Below the pieces are notes generated by a model. The model saw only the letters and a list, made by a program, of their open reading frames with translations. It searched no databases and was not told where the DNA came from. The translations under genes were made by a program, and so were the position numbers. 64,000 bases of DNA from JAOUGY01 sp963785075. Lineage in GTDB: Bacteria; Actinomycetota; Acidimicrobiia; Spongiisociales; ZC4RG35. Numbering within the stretch: the first letter of the stretch is position 1; every line of letters begins with the position of its first letter. Below, in pieces: positions 8,065 through 16,930 of the stretch. The stretch lies in NCBI GenBank assembly GCA_963785075.1, contig CAWATW010000004.1, forward strand, positions 496,001 to 560,000. The letters run 5' to 3'.

Positions 8065-10068
8065 ATGCCCAACCGTCTCGCCCGGTCGACGTCTCCTTAC
8101 CTCAGACAGCACCAGGACAACCCCGTCGACTGGTACATGTGGGGCGAAGACGCGTTCGCCGAGGCGCGCCGGCGTGACGTGCCGATTCTGCTCTCCGTCG
8201 GTTACTCGGCATGCCACTGGTGTCATGTCATGGCTCACGAGTCGTTCGAGGACCCGGCGACCGCCGAGCAGATGAACAGCCTGTTCGTCAACGTGAAGGT
8301 CGATCGCGAGGAGCGCCCCGATGTGGACGCGGTCTACATGGAAGCGGTGCAGGCGCTCAGCGGCCGCGGTGGCTGGCCGATGACGGTGTGGCTGACGCCC
8401 GACGGACGGCCCTTCTACGCCGGCACCTACTTCCCGTCACAACCACACAGCGGTATGCCATCGTTCCGCTCGGTTCTCACGGCGATCGACGACGCCTGGA
8501 ATCAGAAACGCGAGGACATCCACGAACAAGCCGACCGGCTCACCGAGGCCATCGGACGGAGCCTTCCCACCGGCGAGCGCCCCGAACAGGACGCGATCGA
8601 GGGCGCGTATCGGCAGCTGGTAGCCACCTACGATCACGCTTCAGGGGGTTTCGGCGGCGCTCCCAAGTTCCCGCAGCAGCCCGTTCTCGAGTTCCTTCTC
8701 AGGGTCCACGAACAGGATTGGGCCCCCGAGGCCGGGCGGATGTTGGCCGAGACGCTCGTGGCCATGGCGCGGGGCGGCATCTACGACCAGGTGGGAGGAG
8801 GGTTCGCTCGCTATTCGGTGGATTCGGTGTGGATGGTCCCGCACTTCGAGAAGATGCTCTACGACAACGCCCAACTCGTCCGGCTCTATCTCTGGGCTTC
8901 GAAAGAATTCGAAAACGACCAGTTTCGGACGATCGCTCTCGAGACCATCAGCTACTTGAAACGAGACCTCAGGCATCCGGGAGGTGGGTTCTTCTCGGCC
9001 GAGGATGCGGACTCCGAAGGTGTCGAAGGGAAGTTCTATGTGTGGACCGGATCGGAGTTCGACGCAGTGGTCGGCTCCGATGCCCGGATGGCGCGACGGT
9101 TCTTTGGCGTCACCGACCGGGGCAACTTCGAGGGCTCGAACATCCTCCACATCGCCCGTACGATCACCGACGTCGCAGAGGAGTTCGGCGCAACGGTGGA
9201 GTCGGTGGCCGCAGCCGTCGATCGCGCCAGAGCAGCGCTGTTCGACGCACGGCGGCACCGCGTCCGGCCCGGCCTCGACCACAAGGTCGTTGCGTCGTGG
9301 AACGGCCTCACGATCAGGGCCCTCGCCGAGGCGGGTGCCGCATTGGGCCGGCCGGACCTGATCGAAGACGCAGCCCGGTGTGCGCGCTTCGTCCTGGGAA
9401 ACATGAGCGGACCGGATGGACGGCTTCTCAGATCCTGGTCCGAAGGATCGGTGAGCAGCGAGGGATTCCTGGAAGACCAGGCGGCGATGGCGCTCGGGCT
9501 CTTCGCTCTCTATCAGGTCACCGGAAGCAGCGAGTGGTACCGCGCCGGCGAACGGCTCACCCGGCTGATCCCGCGCCTCTATGCCGATCCATCGGGCGGC
9601 TTCTTCACGACTGCGCATGACGCCGAAGCGCTCGTGAAGCGCCCGAAGGACCAGTTCGACAACCCGCTGCCTTCGGGAAACTCGATGGCGGCGGAGGCAC
9701 TGTTGTGGTTGTCGCTCTACACCGGAGACGCCGAGCTCGCCCGACTGGCCGAGGGCACCATCGAAGCGGGTGCCTTGCTCCTGGAACGGTATCCGTCGGG
9801 CGCCGGTCACCTGGCTGCGGTGCTGGCTTCGAAGCTGGGCGGAACGGCCGAGGTCGCCGTGGTCGGCCCAGCGACGCATGACTTCATCCGGGCGTTCTGG
9901 AGCCGATACCGGCCGCAGGCGGTTCTGGCCGCATCGGTCGACGGTTCTGAGCCGATTCCGCTCCTCTCCGAGCGTGGCGGCCAAGACGCCACAGTTGCGT
10001 TCGTGTGCCACGACTTCGTGTGCGAACGCCCGGTCACCAGCCCCGAGGAGATGGAACGGCTGCTGTAG
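8065..10068 (+). CDS. DUF255 / thioredoxin-domain protein (YyaL, SPATA20 family)
   Basis: A 667-residue protein, full length for the family. Residues about 4-165 form the DUF255 thioredoxin-like domain with the conserved start SPYLRQHQDNPVDWY and a CHWC redox-like motif at 50-53. The rest is an (alpha/alpha)6 glycosidase-like toroid (RGGIYDQVGGGFARYSVD, then VPHFEKMLYDNAQL). Members are widespread from bacteria to mammals, but the reaction is not established; a fused thiol-disulfide and sugar-epimerase-like role has been suggested. No signal peptide, so cytoplasmic. Confidence 0.92.
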   Translation: MPNRLARSTSPYLRQHQDNPVDWYMWGEDAFAEARRRDVPILLSVGYSACHWCHVMAHESFEDPATAEQMNSLFVNVKVDREERPDVDAVYMEAVQALSGRGGWPMTVWLTPDGRPFYAGTYFPSQPHSGMPSFRSVLTAIDDAWNQKREDIHEQADRLTEAIGRSLPTGERPEQDAIEGAYRQLVATYDHASGGFGGAPKFPQQPVLEFLLRVHEQDWAPEAGRMLAETLVAMARGGIYDQVGGGFARYSVDSVWMVPHFEKMLYDNAQLVRLYLWASKEFENDQFRTIALETISYLKRDLRHPGGGFFSAEDADSEGVEGKFYVWTGSEFDAVVGSDARMARRFFGVTDRGNFEGSNILHIARTITDVAEEFGATVESVAAAVDRARAALFDARRHRVRPGLDHKVVASWNGLTIRALAEAGAALGRPDLIEDAARCARFVLGNMSGPDGRLLRSWSEGSVSSEGFLEDQAAMALGLFALYQVTGSSEWYRAGERLTRLIPRLYADPSGGFFTTAHDAEALVKRPKDQFDNPLPSGNSMAAEALLWLSLYTGDAELARLAEGTIEAGALLLERYPSGAGHLAAVLASKLGGTAEVAVVGPATHDFIRAFWSRYRPQAVLAASVDGSEPIPLLSERGGQDATVAFVCHDFVCERPVTSPEEMERLL

Positions 10069-10113
10069 TCGCACCTCCTGACCCGAAGGGGTGGGGCTCC
10101 GGAAGGCGCCGGC

Positions 10114-10575
10114 CTACAACGCGATATCGAGCAGCGGCAGCATCCGACCGGGGATCGAACCCGATGGCGCCTCACCGACGCGAACCGCTCCCCGACGCTC
10201 GTACCAGCCGAGGGCGTTCGGATCGGCCTCGATTGTGAGCCGAGAGCATCCCGCCCGACGTGCGGTGTGACAGGCGGCGTCCCACAACGCCCGCCCCACG
10301 CCCGCCGACTGAGCGCCGGAGACCACGAAGAGATCTGCCAGATCGGCCTTGTCGTCATCGAACACCACGGACACGAACCCGACGAGCTCACCCTCGGGCG
10401 ACTCCGCCACGGTCATGGTTTCCTCTTCGATCCGTCGTGCGGTGATCGTCAGCTCGGCGCGGCACGACTCCATGAACTCGGCCGAGTAGCCCCACGACGC
10501 CTTTGCCTCCATCGCCAACTCGGTGAGGCAACCCGCATCCTCGGGCCTGGCCCGCCGGAGGTGCCACTGCATCAC
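10114..10575 (-). CDS. GNAT-family N-acetyltransferase
   Basis: A 153-residue single GNAT domain. The start MMQWHLRRARPEDAGCLTELA and the acetyl-CoA segment LFVVSGAQSAGVGRALWDAA (motif A, about 88-107) are typical; the core SVVFDDDKADLADLFV gives beta 4. The acceptor substrate is unknown. It is convergent with the DUF255 gene and divergent from a second GNAT gene that begins about 74 bp away. Confidence 0.88.
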   Translation of the reverse strand: MMQWHLRRARPEDAGCLTELAMEAKASWGYSAEFMESCRAELTITARRIEEETMTVAESPEGELVGFVSVVFDDDKADLADLFVVSGAQSAGVGRALWDAACHTARRAGCSRLTIEADPNALGWYERRGAVRVGEAPSGSIPGRMLPLLDIAL

Positions 10576-10648
10576 GGCTCTCCTGACTCGTGACTGTGGA
10601 CCTTATTGCCTGGTGTCGATGAAGGCCACGGTTCTACGGTCCCCTCTG

Positions 10649-11503
10649 ATGCAGGTTCGACGATTCACGACAGAGTTCGAGGACGTGGCCCGTCTCCACG
10701 GACGCACAGTCGATGACCAGCGCGCCCGCGACGCTCGATGTGCCGCAACCCTGTTGCGATGGCTCGCCATCGGCGAGCGGGGCGAGGTGATCGCGACCGC
10801 CACCGCACGGGAACGGCCCGACGGGCGAACGTTCCTGGACCTCGCCGGCGACGTGCCTCGATCGGTGGGACCGCTCGCAACAGCCGCCGTGGCGCATCTC
10901 GGTCGGCCGGTGAGCGTGCTCCTCGACTACGACGACATCGCATTGATGCGGGCGTCGACCACGAGTGGCTTCAGCATCGACATGGTCAGCGAGGGATTCC
11001 GGGTCCCTTTCGACCCGGTAATGGGCGTGTTGGAACGCGCCAAGCCACCATCCGGCTTCGCCCTGGAGAGCGCGGCGACCATTGATCCCGACCGGCTCTT
11101 CTCCTTCGACAACATCGTCCGCAATCTCGTCCAGGGTATGGAAGGCTGGCGCGGTGACCGGGCCTGGTTCGACGATGAACTGGCCGAGTCACCACCCTTC
11201 GACGCGGCGACGTATCTGGTAGCGATCCACCGTGACTCCGGCACATGGGCCGGACTGGTCAGGGTGTGGCGAAATCCCACCGGCCCCCGACTCGGACTCT
11301 TCGCGGTTCTTCCGGCATTCCGATCCACCACGATCGGTGCAATCTTGTTGCGCGACGCGCTGCGCGGTGCGTCGACCTGGGGACACGACAGCTTCGTGAC
11401 AGAGACCAGTCTCGAGAACGCCGTCGTGCATCACAGGCTCACCCGATACGGAGCGACGAGTATGGGGCGGTTCGCCCAACTGACGCTCCAGCCACTGCGC
11501 TGA
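10649..11503 (+). CDS. double-GNAT-like acetyltransferase
   Basis: About 284 residues from the ATG at 10649; an in-frame ATG at 10619 is possible. The C-terminal half has a recognisable GNAT core (WAGLVRVWRNPTGPRLGLFA, then FRSTTIGAILLRDALRGAS). The N-terminal half reads like a degenerate GNAT fold, as in tandem GNAT proteins of actinobacteria. Substrate unknown. No clear Shine-Dalgarno was seen before either start, so the mRNA may be leaderless. Confidence 0.75.
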   Translation: MQVRRFTTEFEDVARLHGRTVDDQRARDARCAATLLRWLAIGERGEVIATATARERPDGRTFLDLAGDVPRSVGPLATAAVAHLGRPVSVLLDYDDIALMRASTTSGFSIDMVSEGFRVPFDPVMGVLERAKPPSGFALESAATIDPDRLFSFDNIVRNLVQGMEGWRGDRAWFDDELAESPPFDAATYLVAIHRDSGTWAGLVRVWRNPTGPRLGLFAVLPAFRSTTIGAILLRDALRGASTWGHDSFVTETSLENAVVHHRLTRYGATSMGRFAQLTLQPLR

Positions 11504-11520
11504 GTCCCGGATGCGTGGTT

Positions 11521-12402
11521 TCATTTCAGGGCAGTCTCGGCAAGAGCCAGTGCGCCGGCTGCGCCAGAGTTGGGGCCGAGCCCGGGAGGTACGACGAACG
11601 CCTCACGGTGCTCGGGAAGCACGGCGTAGTCGTTCAGGGTGTCGAGCAGCCGCTGCTGGACCTGAGCCACGAGTCCGGGCATCGAACCGACACCACCACC
11701 GAGAATGATGCGCTCTGGCGCCACGGTGTATACCATGTTCCGGAATCCGGAGGCGAGGTAGGCGGCTTCCAGCGCAATCGCCGGGCCCTGGAGCTCACCG
11801 AGGTCCTCGCCCCGACGTCCCCAGCGCTGTTCGATGGCGGGACCGGCTGCCATGCCCTCCAGGCAGTCGCCGTGGTACGGACAGTTCCCAGGGAAGTCGT
11901 CGCCGGGCTGACGTTCCACCAGGACGTGGCCCATCTCCGGATGAACGAGCCCAGGTGTCGCCTTGCCATCGATGAGCAGGCCTCCGCCGATGCCGGTGCC
12001 AACGGTGATGTAGATGATCGTGCGATAGCCACGGCCGGCACCCCATCGCCACTCCCCCAGCGCCGCTCCCGTCACATCGGTCTCGAACGCGACCGGGACA
12101 CCCAATGCTCGCTCGACCCTGCCGGCAAGATCGGCATTGTCCCACCCGGGTTTGGGGGTCGTCGTGATGTACCCGTACATGGGGCTCGCCCGGCGGAGCT
12201 CGACCGGCCCGAAGCTGGCGATCCCGATGGCTTCCACCCGATCGACCTGTTGGAAGAACTCGATCGTCGCCCCGATCGTCTCGTCCGGTGTCGTCGTGTC
12301 GATCCGAACCCGATGACGTATGTCGTCCGGGCCGGTTCCGATGACACATACGAACTTGGTGCCGCCGGCCTCGATTCCTCCGAGAAGTCTCACATCGCTC
12401 AT
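11521..12402 (-). CDS. ROK-family sugar kinase (fructokinase-like)
   Basis: About 293 residues from the ATG at 12402. The phosphate loop GGIEAGGTKF is at 8-17, VGTGIGGG marks the second phosphate motif, and HPEMGH followed by CPYHGDCLEG is the zinc-binding segment of ROK proteins. The EAGGTK variant and the YITTTPKPGW segment are typical of bacterial ROK fructokinases, which phosphorylate fructose, mannose or similar hexoses with ATP. The last residues (PNSGAAGALALAE) close the second lobe. Its substrate is inferred from similarity only. Confidence 0.88.
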   Translation of the reverse strand: MSDVRLLGGIEAGGTKFVCVIGTGPDDIRHRVRIDTTTPDETIGATIEFFQQVDRVEAIGIASFGPVELRRASPMYGYITTTPKPGWDNADLAGRVERALGVPVAFETDVTGAALGEWRWGAGRGYRTIIYITVGTGIGGGLLIDGKATPGLVHPEMGHVLVERQPGDDFPGNCPYHGDCLEGMAAGPAIEQRWGRRGEDLGELQGPAIALEAAYLASGFRNMVYTVAPERIILGGGVGSMPGLVAQVQQRLLDTLNDYAVLPEHREAFVVPPGLGPNSGAAGALALAETALK

Positions 12403-12435
12403 GACGGCGCCCACTCTACGTACCACCACCACTCG

Positions 12436-12482
12436 AAATTGCGTAAGAAACGTGTGCTGAGCGCATGTTTCTCACGCAATTT
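12436..12482. repeat. long imperfect inverted repeat
   Basis: 19-base arms (12436-12454 and 12464-12482) match at 17 of 19 positions around a 9-base centre. The outer parts are AAATTGCGT and ACGCAATTT, A/T-richer than the surroundings. It sits 5 bases past the JAMM-gene stop and 33 bases upstream of the ROK-kinase start on the same strand. It could be a terminator/attenuator or a small mobile palindrome. Confidence 0.6.
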
Positions 12483-12486
12483 GCGG

Positions 12487-12891
12487 TCACGGGCGCCTGA
12501 TCTCGAGCTCCGACACCACGCCGCCGGTGATGTGGAAGGCGCGCAGCTCGGGGTTCGACGGGTTCGAGAGCCCGACGATGACGTGAGCCCAATCCCGCTC
12601 GTAGGCCAGCCGGACGTCGGTGGGTGACGGTTCCGCCGTCGACGCCGGGTGGGAGTGGAACACCCCGACGAGCTCCCACCCGAGGCCCTCCGCATGCTGG
12701 AGCGACCGGAAGTGACCGGCGGGCTCCACTGTGAACGATGTTCGGGACCGACGCACGTTGTCGAGCGGATACACCATGCGAACGTCACCCGGTGCCGGGC
12801 CTGCGAGCAGTCCGCACCCCTCGAGAGGCAACTCCGTGATCACGTGGCGCACGATGGCCTCGTGCGCTTCCGCCGGAAGAATCAGCTCCAC
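12487..12891 (-). CDS. JAMM/Mov34-MPN metallopeptidase (Mec-like)
   Basis: About 134 residues from the GTG at 12891; a GTG at 12912 is the alternative. The JAMM zinc motif is complete: EGCGLLAG with the catalytic glutamate, then VGVFHSHPASTAEPSPTD (HxH, then S and D). Prokaryotic members cut next to the C-terminal glycine pair of ubiquitin-like sulfur carriers; mycobacterial Mec releases cysteine from CysO. Here the gene closes a cluster with a rhodanese-ThiF protein that could charge such a carrier. It overlaps the upstream thioredoxin-like gene by 10 bp. No carrier gene is visible nearby. Confidence 0.88.
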   Translation of the reverse strand: MELILPAEAHEAIVRHVITELPLEGCGLLAGPAPGDVRMVYPLDNVRRSRTSFTVEPAGHFRSLQHAEGLGWELVGVFHSHPASTAEPSPTDVRLAYERDWAHVIVGLSNPSNPELRAFHITGGVVSELEIRRP

Positions 12892-13214
12892 ACCGCCAAT
12901 TCTGCCGGAGACACGACCGCCGCGCGGCCACTCCGGCGAAGCACCACCTCGCCCCACTCGTCGACCACGAACAGCGTGGGAACCGATCTCACACCGAGGT
13001 GTCGAACCTCCGAGGCGTCCACACTCCGAAACGAGAGCCCGGCGCCGGCGAGAGCGCGTTCTGCGGGCCCGCACATCGAACACCCGTGCGCCGTCACCAG
13101 CATGAGTCCCGGTTCCAACCCGATGCGAGCCCGGCCACGCCACCGCTCGGAGAACCACACGAGAGCGAAGGCCAGACCGAGCACCGCCAACAGGACGACG
13201 ATCCGGGTGGTCAC
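12882..13214 (-). CDS. membrane-anchored thioredoxin-like protein
   Basis: 110 residues from the GTG at 13214, which overlaps the DUF4395 stop by 4 bp. One N-terminal helix (TRIVVLLAVLGLAFALVWF) is followed by a thioredoxin/glutaredoxin-like domain with GCSMCGPAERAL, where CSMC is the redox motif, and VRSVPTLFVVDEWGE, where the cis-proline is visible. Fusion or pairing of DUF4395 with thioredoxins is common, and the pair probably forms a thiol-disulfide unit at the membrane, perhaps shuttling electrons or sulfur for the neighbouring rhodanese-ThiF enzyme (inference). Confidence 0.8.
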   Translation of the reverse strand: MTTRIVVLLAVLGLAFALVWFSERWRGRARIGLEPGLMLVTAHGCSMCGPAERALAGAGLSFRSVDASEVRHLGVRSVPTLFVVDEWGEVVLRRSGRAAVVSPAELAVWS

Positions 13215-13648
13215 GTCGCCACCACCCGCTCGTAGAGGATGCATCCCACGCATATCCGGGTGGCGGCGGCGAGAGCGGCCAGGGCGGTCACGATCAGCGT
13301 CAACGCCCATCCCACCGCGCTCGCCCCCACAACGAATGCCAGGGAAGCACCGAGCAGGAAGCCCGACCCGATGCGCTGAGCGAAGCGGGGCGGGGCGGCT
13401 GGTTCGAACTCGGTGGGGCCACGGCGCTGCACACGCGGGCGGATGGCCCGCACGTACAGCTGGGTGAGAGGAGCCGCCGAGGTTGGACCGAATGCCGACA
13501 CCAGCAGAATGGCCGCCATCAGCTCCACGACTGGCGGGTACTGGATCACGAAAGCGAGAGCGGTGACCGCAGCCACCACCCCCTGGTTGAACCTGGGAAC
13601 GTTGACGTCGACCATCGGTGTGGCGGCGTCGTGCGCTAGATCGGACAT
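13211..13648 (-). CDS. DUF4395 membrane protein
   Basis: 145 residues with four hydrophobic segments. The DUF4395 hallmarks are VDVNVPRFNQGVVAAVTALA near the N-terminus and RICVGCILYE near the end, where the CxxC motif could exchange electrons with the thioredoxin encoded next. The function of DUF4395 is not established. It overlaps the downstream thioredoxin gene by 4 bp and follows the rhodanese-ThiF gene by 54 bases on the same strand. Confidence 0.87.
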   Translation of the reverse strand: MSDLAHDAATPMVDVNVPRFNQGVVAAVTALAFVIQYPPVVELMAAILLVSAFGPTSAAPLTQLYVRAIRPRVQRRGPTEFEPAAPPRFAQRIGSGFLLGASLAFVVGASAVGWALTLIVTALAALAAATRICVGCILYERVVAT

Positions 13649-13702
13649 GTCGAGAACTCCTGGGTGAGGCGGGTGAGGGTCGAAGGAGGCCGGGACGTCG
13701 GG

Positions 13703-14881
13703 TCAGCTGACCCGTGCGACGGACCCGGCCGGCGTACACAGGTTGTCGTACTCGACGATCACCGGCGGCATGTCCTCATCGGAACACGCCGAACAGGACT
13801 CGTTCCGACGGATGCTGAGGGTCCGGAATTCCTGATCGAGGGCGTCGTATGTGAGGAGTCGACCGATGAGTGGTTCGCCGATTCCAAGGAGAAGCTTGAT
13901 CGTTTCCATCGCCTCGATCGTCCCGATCACACCCGGGAGAACACCTAGAACTCCCGCCTCGGCACACGACGGCGCCAGCTCAGGAGGAGGCGGTTGCGGG
14001 AACAAGCACCGGTAGCACGGGCCTTGGTAGGGGGCGAACACGCTGGCTTGTCCCTCGAAGCGAAAGATCGCACCATGCACCACCGGGATCCCCAGATGCA
14101 ACGACGCGTCGTTGACGAGGTAGCGAGTGGGGAAGTTGTCCCCACCGTCGACGATCACGTCGTACCCCGCGAGCAGATCCATGACGTTGTCTGCTTGGAG
14201 CCGCTCCCGGTAGGCGATCACTCGAACATCGGGGTTGATCCCTTTGATCGTCTTCTCCGCCGACTCGACCTTCGGGGTCCCGACCCGGTCGACGGTATGA
14301 AGAATCTGACGCTGGAGATTCGACACGTCGACGTCGTCGAAGTCGACGATGCCGAGTGTGCCGACACCGGCAGCCGCGAGGTACATGGCGGCCGGGGAGC
14401 CCAGGCCCCCGGCGCCGACGAGCAGCACCTTCGACTCCAGGAGCTTCGCCTGTCCCGTCTCGCCGACCTCCGGGAGCAGAATGTGACGTGAGTAACGGGA
14501 GCGTTGCTCGCTCGAGAGCATGGTCGGCACGATCCACGGCCGGCCCTCGGCCTTCCAACGGCCGAACCCGCCCGCCATAGACGAGACCCTCGTGTACCCC
14601 ATGTCGATGAGCGCCTTGGCGGCGAGCGCCGAACGGGCTCCGACCGCGCAGTAGAGCACGACCTCCGTGTCGGGATCGGGAACTCGCGTTCCGATGTTCG
14701 ACTCGAGGACACCCCTGGTGATCGGGGTCGCGCCGGCGACGATTCCCTGAGACACCTCGTCTGGCTCGCGCACGTCGATCACGACCGCGCCATTCAAAAC
14801 CCGATCTGCCAGGTCGATCGGGTCGATCTCGTTGATGGCGGCCTTGGCCTGCCGAACGAGCTCTTGATACGAGATGGTCAT
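13703..14881 (-). CDS. rhodanese-ThiF/MoeB adenylyltransferase (domains in reverse order)
   Basis: 392 residues. Residues 5-118 form a rhodanese domain with active-site cysteine C78 in the loop CAVGARS. Residues 120-392 form a MoeB/ThiF/E1-like domain: RYSRHILLPEVG, the ATP loop GAGGLGS at 156-162, DNFPTRYLVND, and zinc cysteines in CYRC and CSAC. It should adenylate the C-terminal glycine of a ThiS/MoaD/CysO-like carrier and pass persulfide sulfur to it. MoeZ and MOCS3 have ThiF first and rhodanese last; here the order is reversed. The carrier gene is not in this cluster. Confidence 0.9.
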   Translation of the reverse strand: MTISYQELVRQAKAAINEIDPIDLADRVLNGAVVIDVREPDEVSQGIVAGATPITRGVLESNIGTRVPDPDTEVVLYCAVGARSALAAKALIDMGYTRVSSMAGGFGRWKAEGRPWIVPTMLSSEQRSRYSRHILLPEVGETGQAKLLESKVLLVGAGGLGSPAAMYLAAAGVGTLGIVDFDDVDVSNLQRQILHTVDRVGTPKVESAEKTIKGINPDVRVIAYRERLQADNVMDLLAGYDVIVDGGDNFPTRYLVNDASLHLGIPVVHGAIFRFEGQASVFAPYQGPCYRCLFPQPPPPELAPSCAEAGVLGVLPGVIGTIEAMETIKLLLGIGEPLIGRLLTYDALDQEFRTLSIRRNESCSACSDEDMPPVIVEYDNLCTPAGSVARVS

Positions 14882-14894
14882 GAGGTCACATGAG

Positions 14895-14911
14895 TGTAGG
14901 AGTGTCCTACA
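14895..14911 (-). promoter_or_regulatory. candidate operator upstream of the rhodanese-ThiF gene
   Basis: A perfect inverted repeat, TGTAGGA / TCCTACA, with 3 bases between the arms lies 13 bases upstream of the ATG on the minus strand. Its position suits a repressor or a leaderless-promoter element. The regulator is unknown. Confidence 0.4.
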
Positions 14912-14972
14912 ACGACGCGACAGTCGGCCCCATTCCCAGGATCACACCGGTTTCCAATGTCATCGCAGGCTT

Positions 14973-15905
14973 TCACGCCACCGTGACAGACTCGCCCGGC
15001 GCCACCGGCGGGGCAAAGGCCGGTTCCGGCTGGAGGGAGGCCGCCGTCAGCCAAACCCAGGCGATCCACAAGAGGTCCGCAAGCAGCAGGTGGATGAGGG
15101 TCATCCAGGTGGGCGTCAGGAGCACGACGTTGAGGAAGCCGACTGCGATCTGAACCACCACCACCGCCACCACGACACGGGAGGCGTTCGCTCCCCCGTG
15201 CGCGACCGTCCACCCACGGCGCCTGGCCCACACGGCGGCGACCACACCCACCAGGATGGCCACGATCGGATGCACCACTCTCAGGTTCGTCAGGAAGTGC
15301 TCACTGGTCGTGAACGAGAAGACCCCGCCGATGGTGAATCCCTCCTTCGGGAACAAGGTATCGGCGAGAGCGGTGATCCCGCCGGTGGCGGCGATGAGGA
15401 CCATCCCCGCACCGATTCCGTAGAGCGCCGGTCTGCGGCCGTTCGGTCGCAGTCGACCGTGACCATGAAGCCAGAACACGGTCAGGGTGAGCACGGCGAG
15501 CAGAAAGAAGGTGTTCACGAGGTGCAGCGGCACCGAGATCGCTCTCGCAACGGATGCATCGTCGGCCACCCATTCGTAGAAGACGATCATCGCCCCGATC
15601 AGTGACTCCACCACGATCGCAATACCGGAGAGTGCGGCCCCGAAGCGAGCAGGGTGTCCCTTCGGCAGTCCTCGGAACACCCGCACCACGAGCACGGCCA
15701 CCATGATCAACGCGACGCCGCTCACAACGCGGTGGCCGAACTCGATGGCGGTTGCCCCTCGGAGCTCGGGAACGACAGTGCCTTGACACGTGGGCCAGGA
15801 ACGGCCGCACCCGGCACCCGACCCCGTCGACCGGACGAGCGCTCCGCCCAGTACGACCACGACATTCCAGCAGAGCGTGACCCACGCCCACCTTCGAAGC
15901 TGCAT
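14973..15905 (-). CDS. ctaA: heme A synthase, COX15/CtaA family
   Basis: 310 residues with eight predicted membrane helices. The conserved heme-ligand histidines lie in EFGHRVVSG, VPLHLVNTF, RVVHPIVA and LIHLLLADL, and VRSTGSGAGCGRSWPTC is the typical loop after helix 1 with its cysteine pair. It would oxidise the heme O methyl group to heme A for aa3-type cytochrome oxidase in the membrane. The ATG at 15905 begins the first helix (MQLRRWAWVTLCW). It is upstream of the rhodanese-ThiF gene on the same strand, with 91 bases between. No ctaB is in the window. Confidence 0.9.
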   Translation of the reverse strand: MQLRRWAWVTLCWNVVVVLGGALVRSTGSGAGCGRSWPTCQGTVVPELRGATAIEFGHRVVSGVALIMVAVLVVRVFRGLPKGHPARFGAALSGIAIVVESLIGAMIVFYEWVADDASVARAISVPLHLVNTFFLLAVLTLTVFWLHGHGRLRPNGRRPALYGIGAGMVLIAATGGITALADTLFPKEGFTIGGVFSFTTSEHFLTNLRVVHPIVAILVGVVAAVWARRRGWTVAHGGANASRVVVAVVVVQIAVGFLNVVLLTPTWMTLIHLLLADLLWIAWVWLTAASLQPEPAFAPPVAPGESVTVA

Positions 15906-16072
15906 GCGGCAGAGGCTACCGCACGACTCGCCGTCCGCCGACCCGCCACCGGCCGGCTCCGATCGCACCCAGGGAGGCGTGAGTTCGGCAGCGGATGTCG
16001 ACGGGTGTCGAGGTCGTGCTCGGCACATGGCGGTGCCCTGCTGCTCATGGAGTGGCACCTATCGTCTTGCGT

Positions 16073-16882
16073 GTGTCGCATCGTGTCGTGTTGACGGGCG
16101 CTTCGGGTCTGGTGGGAACGTGGCTACGGAGGCTGGTTCCACCCGAGGTGGAGATGATCTCGTGGACCCACCGGAGTCCCGTCGAAGGCTCATCGTTGAA
16201 TGCCGACCTGCGTGACAAGGCAGCCGTTGATGCGGGCTTGGCAGCTACCAGGCCCTCGGTCGTGATCCACGCCGCGATGGCTTTGGACGTCGAGTCGATC
16301 GTCGACGCCACGGCGAACGTCGTGCATGCTGCTTCGGCCATTGGCGCCGATGTCGTGTACATCTCAACCGATGCGGTCTTCTCGGGCGACGGTCGACCGA
16401 GTGGAGAGAACGCACAACCCGATCCTGTGTGGGACTACGGACGGTGGAAGGCCACGGCCGAAGACATCATCGTGCGCGGATCGCGTTGGTGGACGCTGGT
16501 ACGGCTCCCATTGGTCGTTTCGCTCGACCCCGAGGATCGCGGCGTCGAGCGAATCAGGGAGGGAGCCGTCCGACAGGAGCCCACCCGGTGGTACTCCGAC
16601 GAGATCCGCCAGCCTGCCATGGCCCATGACATCGCACAGGCGCTCTGGAGGATCACGATGCTCGGTTCCGAGCAACGTTTCGGCATCTGGCAGCTCCCGG
16701 GGCCAGAACACCTGAGCCGATACGACATCGCCCACCGCATCGTCCGCGCCCTGGAACTCGACCCGGGATGCATCATGGCGGTGCCGACACCGCTCAACGC
16801 CGGCCGACCACGACACATCAACATGGTCGGTGATCGGGCCCAGGACCACATCGGTTGGGAGCCTTCGCTGATCTTGGCCTAG
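16073..16882 (+). CDS. RmlD-like NAD(P)-dependent sugar reductase/epimerase
   Basis: About 269 residues from the GTG at 16073; upstream codons read as non-coding. The Rossmann motif LTGASGLVGTW is near the N-terminus, VVYISTDAVFSGDG is the dTDP-4-dehydrorhamnose-reductase signature, and YGRWKATAE carries the catalytic YxxxK. It is an extended short-chain dehydrogenase. RmlD-like function on a nucleotide sugar is plausible, but no rmlABC genes are nearby, so the substrate is open. Confidence 0.8.
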   Translation: MSHRVVLTGASGLVGTWLRRLVPPEVEMISWTHRSPVEGSSLNADLRDKAAVDAGLAATRPSVVIHAAMALDVESIVDATANVVHAASAIGADVVYISTDAVFSGDGRPSGENAQPDPVWDYGRWKATAEDIIVRGSRWWTLVRLPLVVSLDPEDRGVERIREGAVRQEPTRWYSDEIRQPAMAHDIAQALWRITMLGSEQRFGIWQLPGPEHLSRYDIAHRIVRALELDPGCIMAVPTPLNAGRPRHINMVGDRAQDHIGWEPSLILA

Positions 16883-16930
16883 ACGAACGAACAACGATAG
16901 AACCTGCCCATGTCGCCGGGAGTGGCCCGG

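Noticed and set aside
10114..10200. tRNA-like word GGGGATCGAACCC near 10150
   Set aside because: It lies inside the acetyltransferase gene, and no acceptor or anticodon arm can be formed around it.
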